Source: Calothrix sp. NIES-3974 (lineage in GTDB: Bacteria > Cyanobacteriota > Cyanobacteriia > Cyanobacteriales > Nostocaceae). From it: a DNA stretch of 64,000 nucleotides. A model generated the notes under the pieces. It saw only the letters and a list, made by a program, of their open reading frames with translations. It did not search any database and was not told where the DNA came from. Location of the stretch: assembly GCF_002368395.1 (NCBI RefSeq), contig NZ_AP018254.1:2728001-2792000 (forward strand), given 5' to 3'. Made by a program: the position numbers and the translations under genes. Positions 1-8,644 of the stretch are shown one piece after another. Position 1 is the stretch's first letter. The number at the start of each line of letters is the position of its first letter.

Positions 1-129
1 AATCCCTTTCATAGGTTCTGGTGTCAGCATACATGTAGGCTACTTCCTGTTCCCTCTTGCACACAAACAGCAGATCCTACTAGGTAAGGGGATTATGAAC
101 ATTTCTGTCATTCAATCCCAAAAAATAAA

Positions 130-166
130 AAACCGTGACTAAATAAATTGGAGGGGGTCACGGTTT
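130..166 (-). terminator. Intrinsic terminator-like hairpin, minus strand
   Basis: A 10-bp stem (AAACCGTGAC at 130-139 pairing with GTCACGGTTT at 157-166) is followed on the minus strand by a T-rich run at about 120-130. On the plus strand no T-run follows. This is the layout of a Rho-independent terminator for minus-strand transcription. No minus-strand gene is visible between it and the plus-strand glycosidase starting at 377, so it is an orphan terminator (see findings). It could also be a bidirectional terminator for a gene to the left of the window. Confidence 0.6.
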
Positions 167-376
167 CAGTAGAATGTGAGAAGCATAACTTACTCAATAT
201 CCTAGGGTAGAAAGAAAAAATTTCTGCGCTCGTAACAGTTTTTGTAACCGAGATAGAAAAAAGCAATTTAAATGCTTTGGTTCTATCCCCTACCTTTTGC
301 CAAAAATATAGGTTGATTTTCTACATGACTACCCCCAAGATATATCTGTACAATTATGGGGGTGAGGTAACTTGGT

Positions 377-1468
377 ATGGCGACTCCAGGGAAAATTAAA
401 CAATTTGGACAGCATCTTTTAATTGGACTGTCGGGTACGGAGTTGAGTGATGAGGATAAACGTATTCTCAGTGACCTGAGTCCGATAGGAATTGTGTTTT
501 ACCTGAAAAATTTCCGCTATGATTTACCCTATGAGGATTGGGTGGAAAACTTCGGGAATTTATTAACCCAGGTGCGGGAATATAGTGAACGGTCGGCAAT
601 GTTAATGACCCTAGACCATGAGGGGGGTCGGGTTCTGCGGACACCACCACCTTTAACCCGATTTCCCCATGCTTTGCTCTATGGTACTCAGTCCCAAGAG
701 GTGGCAAAAGCAACTGGTATCGAATTAAAATCAATTGGTATTAATGTCTCCTGGTCTCCCGATGCGGATATTTTTTCTAACCCGAAAAATCCAATTATTG
801 GAGCGCGTGCTTTTGCCGCAGAGCCAGAATTAGCAGGGGTGAGAGCGCGGGATTACTTAGAAGGGTTAAGGGAAGCGGGTATAGTTGGTTGCGCTAAACA
901 TTTTCCTGGTCATGGAGACACGACCACGGACTCCCACCTGGAATTGCCCGTATTAGATTTAACCTTGGAACAGTTAAGGCAACGGGAATTGATACCCTTT
1001 CAAACCCTGATTGCCGCTGAAGTACCGATGGTAATGACAGCCCATATTTTGTTTCCACAAATAGACCCGGACGTTCCCGCAACCTTATCACAGTTGATTT
1101 TAACAGATTTACTGCGGTCAGAATTAGGATATCAAGGTGTAATTGTTTCCGATGACTTAGATATGAACGCCGTTGCCAAAATGTATGGTGTTCCGGGGAC
1201 TGTAGCGCGTACTTTCCATGCAGGTTGTGATTTATTGATGGTATCGCGGAACCTACCTGCATCAGCAATCGCAAGAACCTATGCGATCGCCCAGGATTTT
1301 GTTGATTCCATTGAAAACGGAACCCTATCGGAAGCCATAGTCACAGCAGCAAGCGATCGCATCCAAAAATTGGTTGAGCAAACACCCCAATATCACGTTC
1401 AATGCTTGTCCCAAGAGACCTTACTCCACCATAGCCAATTAGCGATCGCTTGCTCCTATCGGAAATGA
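377..1468 (+). CDS. nagZ: Glycoside hydrolase family 3, NagZ-like beta-N-acetylglucosaminidase
   Basis: Predicted to remove N-acetylglucosamine from muropeptides during peptidoglycan recycling (family knowledge). The 363-residue length is normal for a single-domain bacterial NagZ. The family signature KHFPGHGDT lies at residues 174-182, its histidine being the usual acid/base in NagZ, and the nucleophile motif VSDDLDM lies at about 258-263. A substrate-loop DHEGGRV stands near residue 80. There is no signal peptide, so it should be cytoplasmic. The ATG at 377 is the first codon of the frame and follows a short AT-rich leader. It stands alone: the next gene is some 280 bp away across a dispersed repeat. 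MurQ and a PBP4-type carboxypeptidase elsewhere in the window fit the same pathway. A beta-glucosidase-type GH3 is unlikely given the motif and size. Confidence 0.88.
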   Translation: MATPGKIKQFGQHLLIGLSGTELSDEDKRILSDLSPIGIVFYLKNFRYDLPYEDWVENFGNLLTQVREYSERSAMLMTLDHEGGRVLRTPPPLTRFPHALLYGTQSQEVAKATGIELKSIGINVSWSPDADIFSNPKNPIIGARAFAAEPELAGVRARDYLEGLREAGIVGCAKHFPGHGDTTTDSHLELPVLDLTLEQLRQRELIPFQTLIAAEVPMVMTAHILFPQIDPDVPATLSQLILTDLLRSELGYQGVIVSDDLDMNAVAKMYGVPGTVARTFHAGCDLLMVSRNLPASAIARTYAIAQDFVDSIENGTLSEAIVTAASDRIQKLVEQTPQYHVQCLSQETLLHHSQLAIACSYRK

Positions 1469-1489
1469 AACATAATGAAACATATTTAC

Positions 1490-1594
1490 AGCAATCCGAT
1501 TTAAGTCGTGAAAAATAGCGTGCCGTTAACCGTCAACTGTCAACCGTTAACAACCCTACATGTAATATTTCACAAATCCCCCTCGGACTGCTAC
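1490..1594. repeat. MITE-like dispersed element with AGCAATCCGA ends
   Basis: The block starts AGCAATCCGATT and ends CCTCGGACTGCT, an imperfect terminal inverted repeat about 100 bp apart. The inner part CAACCCTACATGTAA is the reverse complement of sequence in related copies at 12031-12085 and 48673-48790. It also holds short GTTAACCGT/CAACTGT-type repeats. It occupies the spacer between the glycosidase and the Uma2 gene. Confidence 0.6.
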
Positions 1595-1670
1595 ATATTG
1601 CATAATTATTTCCTCGGGTTGTGTTACATGACTGTTAACAGTTAATCTTATTAGCTCATTCCTACTCCCC

Positions 1671-1698
1671 CTACAGACGTGACATGTCGCGTTTGTAC
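1671..1698. repeat. Dispersed palindrome, GACATGTCGCG core
   Basis: An imperfect palindrome CTACAGACG...CGTTTGTAC around GACATGTC. Relatives with the same GACATGT core lie at 2551-2575 and 5741-5766, and the arms resemble the GTAGAGACG/CGTCTCTAC family described below. It overlaps the first codons of the longest Uma2 reading frame, which is one reason to place that gene's start downstream. Confidence 0.7.
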
Positions 1699-1746
1699 TC
1701 CCACCTTCCCACTCCCCATTTACAAGCGAGAAATCCAGGAAATCAA

Positions 1747-2514
1747 ATGGCTGTCGCAAAACCTCACTCACCAAAAATCCCTGAAAGTATGATGGAAAGT
1801 AACCCGAACTCAGGGAACCCTTCCGCATCAGTCTGCTTGCAAGAGTCAGGGGTGGATATTATCATACCCCCATGCGACCTCTGGAGCGACGAACCACCCT
1901 TGGAAAGCGATCTACACCGTGACCAAATTGAATTGTTACTAGCTTGTTTAAAATGGTATTGGCAAAACCGCAGTGATTTCTACGCTAGTGGTAACATCAC
2001 GATTTATTACAGCGAGGAGCAAATTACAACCCGTGATTTTCGCGGTCCCGATTTTTTTGTTGTTAAAGGATGTGAAAACTACCCCCGTCGTAGTTGGATG
2101 GTGTGGAAAGAAGGGGGGAAATATCCAAATTTGATTATAGAATTGCTGTCAAATAGCACAGCAAAAGTAGACCGCAACGAGAAAAAACTTCTTTATCAAG
2201 ACATATTCCGGACTCCCGAATACTTTTGGTTTCATCCCGAAACTTTGGAATTTGCAGGTTTTCGGTTAATCGCTGGAGAGTACCAACCCATTACAGCCAA
2301 CGAAACAGATTGGTTATGGAGTCAACAATTAGAATTGTTTCTGGGAATAGCCAAAGGTCAACTAAGATATTTTAGTCCCGATGGCGAATTAATTTCCACA
2401 CCCGAAGAAAGAGCAGAATTAGCCGAGCAAGAAGCGGAAATAGCTCAACAAAAAGTCAAAAAATTGCTAGCAAAGTTAAAAGAATTAGGAGTTGAAGAAG
2501 AAGAAAACGAGTAA
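1747..2514 (+). CDS. Uma2-family (DUF820) putative endonuclease
   Basis: Uma2 proteins are expanded in cyanobacteria and have a PD-(D/E)XK nuclease-like fold; their biological role is largely unknown. Visible family features are GPDFFVV (the PD aspartate), LIIELLS and then a D...K...Y run, and EYFWFHPETLEFAGFRL near the end of the fold. The C-terminus is a charged Glu/Lys-rich helix (about the last 35 residues) likely to form a coiled coil, common in this family. The open frame begins at 1684, but those 21 codons are partly a dispersed palindrome, so the ATG at 1747 (MAVAKPHSPK) is preferred, giving 255 residues. Another copy of that palindrome follows the gene at 2551. No partner gene is evident. 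Confidence 0.85.
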   Translation: MAVAKPHSPKIPESMMESNPNSGNPSASVCLQESGVDIIIPPCDLWSDEPPLESDLHRDQIELLLACLKWYWQNRSDFYASGNITIYYSEEQITTRDFRGPDFFVVKGCENYPRRSWMVWKEGGKYPNLIIELLSNSTAKVDRNEKKLLYQDIFRTPEYFWFHPETLEFAGFRLIAGEYQPITANETDWLWSQQLELFLGIAKGQLRYFSPDGELISTPEERAELAEQEAEIAQQKVKKLLAKLKELGVEEEENE

Positions 2515-2550
2515 TACTGTTTGACTTTTAGTAGGGGTAAGGAAGAGGGA

Positions 2551-2575
2551 GAGACGCGACATGTCGCATCTGTAC
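2551..2575. repeat. Dispersed palindrome, GACATGTCGC core
   Basis: GAGACGCGACATGTCGCATCTGTAC: second member of the GACATGT-core palindrome family, 37 bp after the Uma2 stop. Together with 1671-1698 it brackets the Uma2 gene. It is not followed by a T-run, so it is better read as a repeat than as a terminator. Confidence 0.65.
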
Positions 2576-2659
2576 AGGGAATAGTTTTAAGCTTTCCCCT
2601 TCCACAGATATATTATCTACCACACCCAACTGTTCAATCGCGGGATTTTTGGGTTGGGA

Positions 2660-4384
2660 TTAAAATCCCAAATCTGCTTTGGCTAACTCTGCTGCTGCAA
2701 ACACTTCCTCGTCGGGTTTTTCATCCCAAGCAGGGTCACCAATTTCGGTGTAAAATTGGGTATCGTAGGGTCGTGTTCTCACGACTACCGGCATTGGTAC
2801 GGCATGTCCTAAAATTAAAGCTTGCTGCTTAGAATCTAATTTAGCTAAAACAGACCTTAAGGCACTTCCTCCCGATACACCAGTAAAAATCGCATCGATG
2901 TCTTTTTCATCGTTTAATAATGCTGTCACCCGTGTCCCAATTTGAGACATGACTTCGTTGTCAATTCCCGATGGACGTTGATCTACCACCAGCAGGGTGA
3001 CGAAATATTTGCGCATTTCCCTAGCAATTGTACCAAAAATCGTACTCGCAACAATGGCTGGGTCAAGGAAACGGTGAGCTTCCTCAATCGTAATGACTAA
3101 TTGATTGGGTTTGTCGCTGACGTTACCGCTTTGGAGAAATTTTTCGGCTTTGCTGACATAGTGTTGGTGAATGCGTCGGGTAATCATATTTGTCACCAAC
3201 ATGTAGGAAAGCATATCTGATTGGGAACCAAATTCGATGACGACGTTTTTACCTGCTTCGAGGGATTTGATGATTTGTTGGACGTAGTTTTGGGGACAGG
3301 CAGAACGCATGTATTTCAGGTTATCAAGGCGTAATAATTTACGTTGTAGAGCTGTAATTGAACCTTGATGTCCGCGCTTTTCTTCGCAAAACAGCTTGAT
3401 TTCTTCATTGGTCATGTTTAATAATTGAAGAATCCAGGATTTACCAAATTCCGAATGTAAAATATTGGCGTTATCCAAACTTGCTTCCGATAAGCCTAAA
3501 TCTCGCGCACATAGACGAATATCTTCCACCTCTATTTGGTCGTAACTCAAGTATAAATCCTGAGCGTCTTTGACACCTCGACGCTTGGTGGAAGCTGGGT
3601 CTAGGGTATATACCTCCACTCGACCGGGAAACAGTTGTTTTAAGCCTTTGACGGTACTGTAGGTTTTCCCTTCACAAACGGCTTGCCATCCATACTCGGA
3701 ATGCATGTCAAAAATTAAATTGACACCGGCATTTTTGCGAATAATTCCGGCTAATAATAACCTGGTTAAAAAAGACTTTCCTGTTCCCGATTTCCCAAAT
3801 ACCCCATTACTCCGTTCCACAAACCGATCTAAATCAATACAAACAGGGACATCCATATCTAACGGTTTGCCGATGGAAAAGTTTTTGCGATGGATATCAT
3901 CTTCCCAACCAAAAACCCGACGAAAATCTTCTTCCGATGCTTCATACACCTGACTGAAATGGCTAGGAATTGTTTTTACCGGTAACAATTCCATATTGGT
4001 GCTGGTTTGGGGTTGAAAGGAAGCTAAACCAGTGAGGGCTTTACTCCCTGGGTCTTTTTTGGGAGAATATTCATCAGTCACCTCCTCCGGGGTAAACATC
4101 AACATCGGAGCTAACTCGATGGTTCCGTAGGTTCCACTTCCAGCCAAAACTTCCCGTAAAAAAGTATCTTCCCAAGCAGGGGGGTTAGAAATAATCCGTT
4201 GATTTGCAGTACCTAAAGCCACATCGGTGAGCATACAAAAAAAGCGCGATCGCATCCCTTGTACAACTAAAAATTTACCGACGCGCATATCTTCCACAGA
4301 TACATGGGGATGTAATCTGACTTCGAGTCCACCGGTAAGGGAACCTTGAGTAATCGAACCTAACGGTTGCTGGCCAAAATTCAT
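2660..4384 (-). CDS. HerA/FtsK-like P-loop ATPase (DUF87)
   Basis: A 574-residue protein of the HerA-like (DUF87) ATPase group. A Walker A motif GKSGTGKS is at residues 197-204 and a Walker B stretch LVITIEEAHRFLD at about 429-441, preceded by an N-terminal beta-rich HAS-barrel-like region. A Gln/Arg-containing segment VDQRPSGIDNEV follows and resembles the sensor/arginine-finger region of HerA ATPases. Family members form hexameric rings that translocate DNA; in archaea HerA works with the NurA nuclease. No NurA-like gene is adjacent here: neighbours are a convergent Uma2-type nuclease (a PD-(D/E)XK-like fold, as an analogy only) and a GST-like gene. The start is ATG at 4384. Function in DNA processing is inference from family; no operon partner is visible. 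Confidence 0.85.
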   Translation of the reverse strand: MNFGQQPLGSITQGSLTGGLEVRLHPHVSVEDMRVGKFLVVQGMRSRFFCMLTDVALGTANQRIISNPPAWEDTFLREVLAGSGTYGTIELAPMLMFTPEEVTDEYSPKKDPGSKALTGLASFQPQTSTNMELLPVKTIPSHFSQVYEASEEDFRRVFGWEDDIHRKNFSIGKPLDMDVPVCIDLDRFVERSNGVFGKSGTGKSFLTRLLLAGIIRKNAGVNLIFDMHSEYGWQAVCEGKTYSTVKGLKQLFPGRVEVYTLDPASTKRRGVKDAQDLYLSYDQIEVEDIRLCARDLGLSEASLDNANILHSEFGKSWILQLLNMTNEEIKLFCEEKRGHQGSITALQRKLLRLDNLKYMRSACPQNYVQQIIKSLEAGKNVVIEFGSQSDMLSYMLVTNMITRRIHQHYVSKAEKFLQSGNVSDKPNQLVITIEEAHRFLDPAIVASTIFGTIAREMRKYFVTLLVVDQRPSGIDNEVMSQIGTRVTALLNDEKDIDAIFTGVSGGSALRSVLAKLDSKQQALILGHAVPMPVVVRTRPYDTQFYTEIGDPAWDEKPDEEVFAAAELAKADLGF

Positions 4385-4425
4385 GTCTTAACCAAGAAAA
4401 TGACTGTTGGAAATTGATCAACCAG

Positions 4426-4452
4426 GTAGAGACGACCCGTCGGGTCGTCTAC
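4426..4452. repeat. REP-like palindrome (GTAGAGACGACCCG type)
   Basis: A near-perfect palindrome: GTAGAGACGACCCG followed by its inverted half, shortened to CGGGTCGTCTAC. It belongs to the family found at 17071, 20712, 38180, 38773, 39159 and 39474. A degenerate relative (GCATTGCTACGTCTCTAC) lies at about 4590-4615 in the same 330-bp spacer upstream of the HerA-like gene. The remainder of the spacer 4453-4712 is AT-rich with no gene seen. Confidence 0.85.
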
Positions 4453-4712
4453 AAGGGAGTAGGGAAAAATGATTTTTATTTGTTATGGTGTGTTTTGTAC
4501 CAGTTGGTGACAGACACTTAACAGAGTTGATTTGTAAATTTGGCATTGTTGATTTTCAATATGAATTGAAAATTATACATTGTGTAGTAGAAACTTAGCA
4601 TTGCTACGTCTCTACGAATAATTTTGGTTGAACACAAAATTTAAATAATTATAATTCATACCCAAATTCAACAACGCCGTAAATTTAACACATACCACCT
4701 ACTCCCTATTCC

Positions 4713-5510
4713 CTAATCAATTTGAATCGATGTCGGTGCATTTGTGTCTGCTGGGGGATTAAATCCACTGATGGGTCGGCGAAAATCGGTGTAGACTTGC
4801 TCACGCCAAGTGAAAAATCTTTCATAGGCTGGATCATTAACTAATTCTGCCACTCCCTTACCCTTGAGACTAGCTGGTAAATCTAAATAATCACCCTCTG
4901 GAAATTTTAATAAAATCGATAGTCCTGCTACCGCTAAATCTGCTAAAGTCGGTTCATCCCCCGTTAAATAGGGACGCTCTGCCAATATTAAGCATAACGC
5001 TTCCAAATCTTGTTTTAACTGCGCGATCGCTTGATTAATTGCCTCTGGACTATAACCAACCCCAAATCCTAAAGCTTTGAAGACATCGCTGGGAACCCCC
5101 TCTACCAAGGTTCTGAGAATGTCAGGGGTCGTTGTTGGTAAGAGGGAACGACGAAAATACTGGTCTTGACTAATGGCTGAAAATAAGGCTTTGCGTCCCT
5201 TTAAACCAATTGATTCGTCAGCCCATTCTTCCATCATCAAACATAAACCCCGTTTGATTCCCTCCTTGGGAATAATTGGTCTTTCGGGATAATGTTCATC
5301 TAAATACTTCGCTATTTCCGTAGAATCTACTATGTAGCGGTCACCATCTTTGAGGACTGGTACTTGTTTTTGCCCTGTTAAACGTAGTAGTTCTAGTTGA
5401 CCTATTCCCGGTGTAACTTCGATTTTCCGATAGTTTAGCTGTTTATAATCTAGGATGAGACGCACTTTCTCTGAGTATTGAGAAAGTTCAAATTGGTACA
5501 GTTCCAGCAT
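4713..5510 (-). CDS. Glutathione S-transferase family protein
   Basis: A 265-residue protein with an N-terminal thioredoxin-fold GST domain (LYQFELSQYSEKVRLIL at residues 3-19, QVPVLKDGDRYIVDSTEIAKYL at about 49-70) and an all-helical C-terminal half containing LTGDEPTLADLAVAGL, the usual N-capping-box region of GSTs. The serine in SQYSEKVR is a candidate catalytic residue, but the class cannot be assigned. It probably acts in glutathione-dependent detoxification or redox chemistry in the cytoplasm (inference). ATG start at 5510. It is monocistronic as far as can be seen. Confidence 0.85.
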   Translation of the reverse strand: MLELYQFELSQYSEKVRLILDYKQLNYRKIEVTPGIGQLELLRLTGQKQVPVLKDGDRYIVDSTEIAKYLDEHYPERPIIPKEGIKRGLCLMMEEWADESIGLKGRKALFSAISQDQYFRRSLLPTTTPDILRTLVEGVPSDVFKALGFGVGYSPEAINQAIAQLKQDLEALCLILAERPYLTGDEPTLADLAVAGLSILLKFPEGDYLDLPASLKGKGVAELVNDPAYERFFTWREQVYTDFRRPISGFNPPADTNAPTSIQID

Positions 5511-6468
5511 TGAGGTTTTCCTGCCATTGGTTCACTCGTAGATTTTACAACTTTTATTGATGATGTCGTCGATTTTGATTTATAATCCCCAACTATTTTG
5601 TCGGAATCTCTCTTAATGTGGAGGGAGTAGGGAGTGGGAATGAACTGTTGTTTGGTTGTGTATGAAGCTCAAAAAGCTTGCATCTGTAATTTTTTAGAGC
5701 CGATAAAAAGTGGAATTGTGGGGTGAAAACTATTATTCCTGTACAGACGCGACATGTTGTGTCTCTCCCTATTCCCTACCCTCACGAAACGACTTTTTCC
5801 GCAGACCCTACTTAATCAAGTAATTAAATCATAGGAAAGGGAATACATAATTAAATTTAAATCGAAATCTAAATATCCAATGCAGAAGGAACAAACATAT
5901 TCTTGATTTCGTCTTTATTTGCTTTTCGTGTCAATAAAAACACTGCAAAACCCTATTTTTCGGTGCTTTTGACCAAAATTCTGTCAATGGTTGCTCATCA
6001 CTTATTAGTGGTACTTGGTGCCATTTCAACAGGGATTCAGAGTATAAAAATAAACTATATAATTCAACATTCAACACTAAACAGGATTTCATCTCAGAGG
6101 CGGATTTGACTCAAATATGTTCCAAGCAGTCAGCAAGAAGTAAGCATCCAGACAAAAGGTGAAATCGCTGATTGGAAATAGGTTATAACCGCCTACGCTC
6201 CAGACTAAAATATGGCAAAATCGTTGCCGCACGAATCAATCACAACATGAATGCGATCGCCAACAGAATCGACTTCATATCTATGAAATACAGATAATTT
6301 TGAATACATATTTTTGTCCGTATATGCGTATTCATAAGATATTTATATACAAACAATATGGTTATAATTCTGATTTCCAGGTTAGACCGAAGGGGTGAGA
6401 AATTGTGCATTAAAAAATGTTATAAAAAGTTTATGTAATGTGTGGAAAATTCAGCCAACCATATTCCT
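5511..6468. other. Long intergenic region with nested dispersed repeats
   Basis: About 950 bp without a convincing gene. From 5660 to 5810 it carries a copy of a dispersed repeat also present at 63789-63944, with a GACATGT-core palindrome (5741-5766) inserted in it. An open frame of 68 codons at 5903-6109 has no recognisable family features or clear ribosome-binding site and is not called. The last 150 bp are AT-rich and should contain the promoter of the fasciclin gene, but no consensus promoter was picked with confidence. Confidence 0.6.
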
Positions 6469-7314
6469 ATGAAGGTAAACAACAGCTATCTGCTGACAAA
6501 ATTGGCGAGTATTGTGGGAGTAACGGGTGTTAGTCTTCTTGCTAGTCTATCCGTTGGAGCGCAAGAAACACTGAATCCAACTCCGAGTATTTTCAGTGAA
6601 GCTCCCTACAACCGCAGTCAACGCGTACTGTCCAACAGTCAGTACACTCCCCAACCAGTTGTAGAAACCAACAAAAAAACAAAAAAAACAACAGTTGCTC
6701 AAGGTACACGGGGAGGAATTAACCCCAGTCCGAGTATTTTCCAAGAATGTCCCTACAACCGTAGTGCTTGTCCTGGTTCTGGTTCTACAACTTCAACACC
6801 CGCAGAAAGACCTGCACCCCAACCCCTACCAGCACCTGTAACTCCTCCACCGGAAACTCCTGCACCTGGTGCTGGTGCTCCCTCCGGTACAACAGAAGGT
6901 AAAAACATTGTTGCGGTTGCACAAGCAAATGGTTCCTTCAACACTTTAACTAAAGCCCTAAAAGCTGCGGGATTAGTTGAAACCTTACAAGGAAACGGAC
7001 CCTTCACAGTCTTTGCTCCCACTGATGAAGCATTTGCCAAGTTACCTCCGGATGCACTACAGGAGTTACTCCAACCCCAAAACAAGGAAGTTCTCAAAAA
7101 AATCCTCACCTACCACGTCGTCAGTGGACGGGTATTATCAACCGATTTAAAATCTGGCGAAGTTAAGAGTATCGAAGGCGGTCCCATTAACGTTCGTGTT
7201 GAAGGTGGTGCTAAAGTGATGGTTAATGATGCCCAAGTGGTGCAACCAGATGTGAAAGCTAGTAACGGCGTAATTCACGTCATTAACCAAGTGATTTTAC
7301 CCCCTGACCTGTAA
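6469..7314 (+). CDS. Secreted fasciclin (FAS1) domain protein
   Basis: The C-terminal half is a FAS1 domain: [23 protein letters not shown], then [17 protein letters not shown] and YHVVSGRVL, ending in [14 protein letters not shown], all typical H1/H2 boxes of the family. FAS1 proteins act in adhesion and extracellular-matrix contacts. The start is taken as ATG at 6469, which begins a clear signal peptide (basic start, hydrophobic stretch, ASLSVGAQ cleavage region); a GTG at 6442 would place nine residues before it. Between signal and FAS1 lie two copies of a 15-residue motif, [15 protein letters not shown] (36-50) and [15 protein letters not shown] (85-99), then a Pro-rich linker. A bidirectional terminator separates it from the convergent WD40 gene. 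Confidence 0.9.
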   Translation: MKVNNSYLLTKLASIVGVTGVSLLASLSVGAQETLNPTPSIFSEAPYNRSQRVLSNSQYTPQPVVETNKKTKKTTVAQGTRGGINPSPSIFQECPYNRSACPGSGSTTSTPAERPAPQPLPAPVTPPPETPAPGAGAPSGTTEGKNIVAVAQANGSFNTLTKALKAAGLVETLQGNGPFTVFAPTDEAFAKLPPDALQELLQPQNKEVLKKILTYHVVSGRVLSTDLKSGEVKSIEGGPINVRVEGGAKVMVNDAQVVQPDVKASNGVIHVINQVILPPDL

Positions 7315-7373
7315 ACACTTCCCATCGCGTCGTCCGTAAACTTTTCACAAATTGCACTTAAATCTATATACTT

Positions 7374-7402
7374 AACCTCGTTCGGTAATTACGGACGAGG
7401 TT
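7374..7402. terminator. Bidirectional terminator between convergent genes
   Basis: An 8-bp stem (AACCTCGT at 7374-7381 with ACGAGGTT at 7395-7402) and a 13-nt loop lies between the fasciclin stop at 7314 and the stop of the convergent WD40 gene at 7406. It is T-rich on the plus-strand side (TTTATTCATTT). The hairpin abuts the WD40 stop codon. Confidence 0.7.
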
Positions 7403-7405
7403 TAT

Positions 7406-8476
7406 TCATTTACCAAAGCCTTGAGCGCGACTGGATTGAGACCAAATTAACACTTCACCGCGATCGCCACCTGCTGCTAATAGTTTACCTTGGGGATGCC
7501 AAGCCAGACTCGCAAAACCATTTTCTGCTCCCGTTAAAACTTGGGATACCTGTTTGGCTTCATTCCACAAACATAACCACCCATCACTTGCAGTAGAAGC
7601 TAACAAAAAACTCTGGGGTGCAAAACCAATCGCTTGAATCACATCTACGTGATTGGTCAATATCCGTGCTTCCCAACCAACCGACTCATCGGAGGATTTT
7701 TCCCATACTACCACCCCTTCCACACTCGATGTGGCTAACAATGGCGCACCGATAGGGGTGGAAATATCCGACCAACAACAGGAACGGATCTTACCGGGAA
7801 AACCGCGCATAATCCAGGGTTGGGGGTCAGAGGTGGGAATTAATTCAGATTCGTAGACACTTATTGTCCTGTCCATATTACCACTAGCCAAAAATTTACC
7901 ATCCCCAGACCAAGCCAATGTTAAACTAACGGTGGGCATTTCCAATTCAAAGGCTCCATCATCCCATGCTGTACTCTCCCACACCTTAATACCCCGATTT
8001 CCCCCCACAGCTAAGTATTTGCCATCACAACGCCAATCAATCCCCAAGGGTGAAGAATCAGCAAAATTTAGGGTTGTGACTACCTGTTGTTGATTTGCAT
8101 CCCAAACCTGTACATATTTGCCGATACTAAATGCAAGATGGTTAGTAGTTGGACTCCAAGCCAATTTATCAACCCAAGCGGGAGCATTTGCCAAAGTAGT
8201 GATTAATTCCTGTCCTCGCCAAATTTTGACTTGTCCATCCTGTCCCCCTGTTGCCAAAAACTGACCATCAGCAGAAAAAGCTGCACAATCAACCGATGTA
8301 TCCGTGACTGATTGCAGCGATAGTACATCCCCATTTTCCCACAGGACAACTTCTCCTGCGGATGAAGTTGCAGCAAGTTTTTCCCCGAAAGGAGACCAAG
8401 TGACAACGGTGACATAATCTGTTAATTGATGGGAGCTTTTGAGGATAAATTCTTTTTTGTTAGCAGAGGTTGGCAT
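7406..8476 (-). CDS. WD40-repeat protein
   Basis: A 356-residue protein made almost wholly of WD40 repeats, enough for a seven-bladed propeller. Repeat ends read VVLWENGD, VKIWRGQE, VQVWDANQ, IKVWESTA, ISVYESEL, VVVWEKSS, LCLWNEAK and VLIWSQSS, each preceded by a LAAT/LATGG/LASG type strand. There is no enzymatic or membrane domain, so it is presumably a scaffold for a protein complex, partner unknown. The ATG at 8476 follows a spacer of about 170 bp from the GTPase gene's end. It may be the last gene of the minus-strand run from sufE, but the spacer leaves that open. Confidence 0.88.
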   Translation of the reverse strand: MPTSANKKEFILKSSHQLTDYVTVVTWSPFGEKLAATSSAGEVVLWENGDVLSLQSVTDTSVDCAAFSADGQFLATGGQDGQVKIWRGQELITTLANAPAWVDKLAWSPTTNHLAFSIGKYVQVWDANQQQVVTTLNFADSSPLGIDWRCDGKYLAVGGNRGIKVWESTAWDDGAFELEMPTVSLTLAWSGDGKFLASGNMDRTISVYESELIPTSDPQPWIMRGFPGKIRSCCWSDISTPIGAPLLATSSVEGVVVWEKSSDESVGWEARILTNHVDVIQAIGFAPQSFLLASTASDGWLCLWNEAKQVSQVLTGAENGFASLAWHPQGKLLAAGGDRGEVLIWSQSSRAQGFGK

Positions 8477-8644
8477 ATTTTTGGAAGTTGATCAAATATT
8501 AGTTGGGGAAAATAGGCAAAACTTAAATTTTCGTGGGGTCAGAAGTCAGATTTCTCAAAGAAACCCGACTTCTAGAGGTTTTCGGGAAATTTTACGGCAA
8601 ACCCTAAATATGATTAACCATTTTTTATCCTGTCTCCCGTCCCC

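Noticed and set aside
2660-4384. HerA-like ATPase plus Uma2 nuclease as a defence system
   Set aside because: The genes are convergent, not an operon, and Uma2 genes are very numerous in cyanobacteria; no further defence gene nearby.
5903-6109. 68-codon plus-strand frame in the spacer before the fasciclin gene
   Set aside because: No family features, ribosome-binding site or codon bias; surrounded by dispersed repeats.
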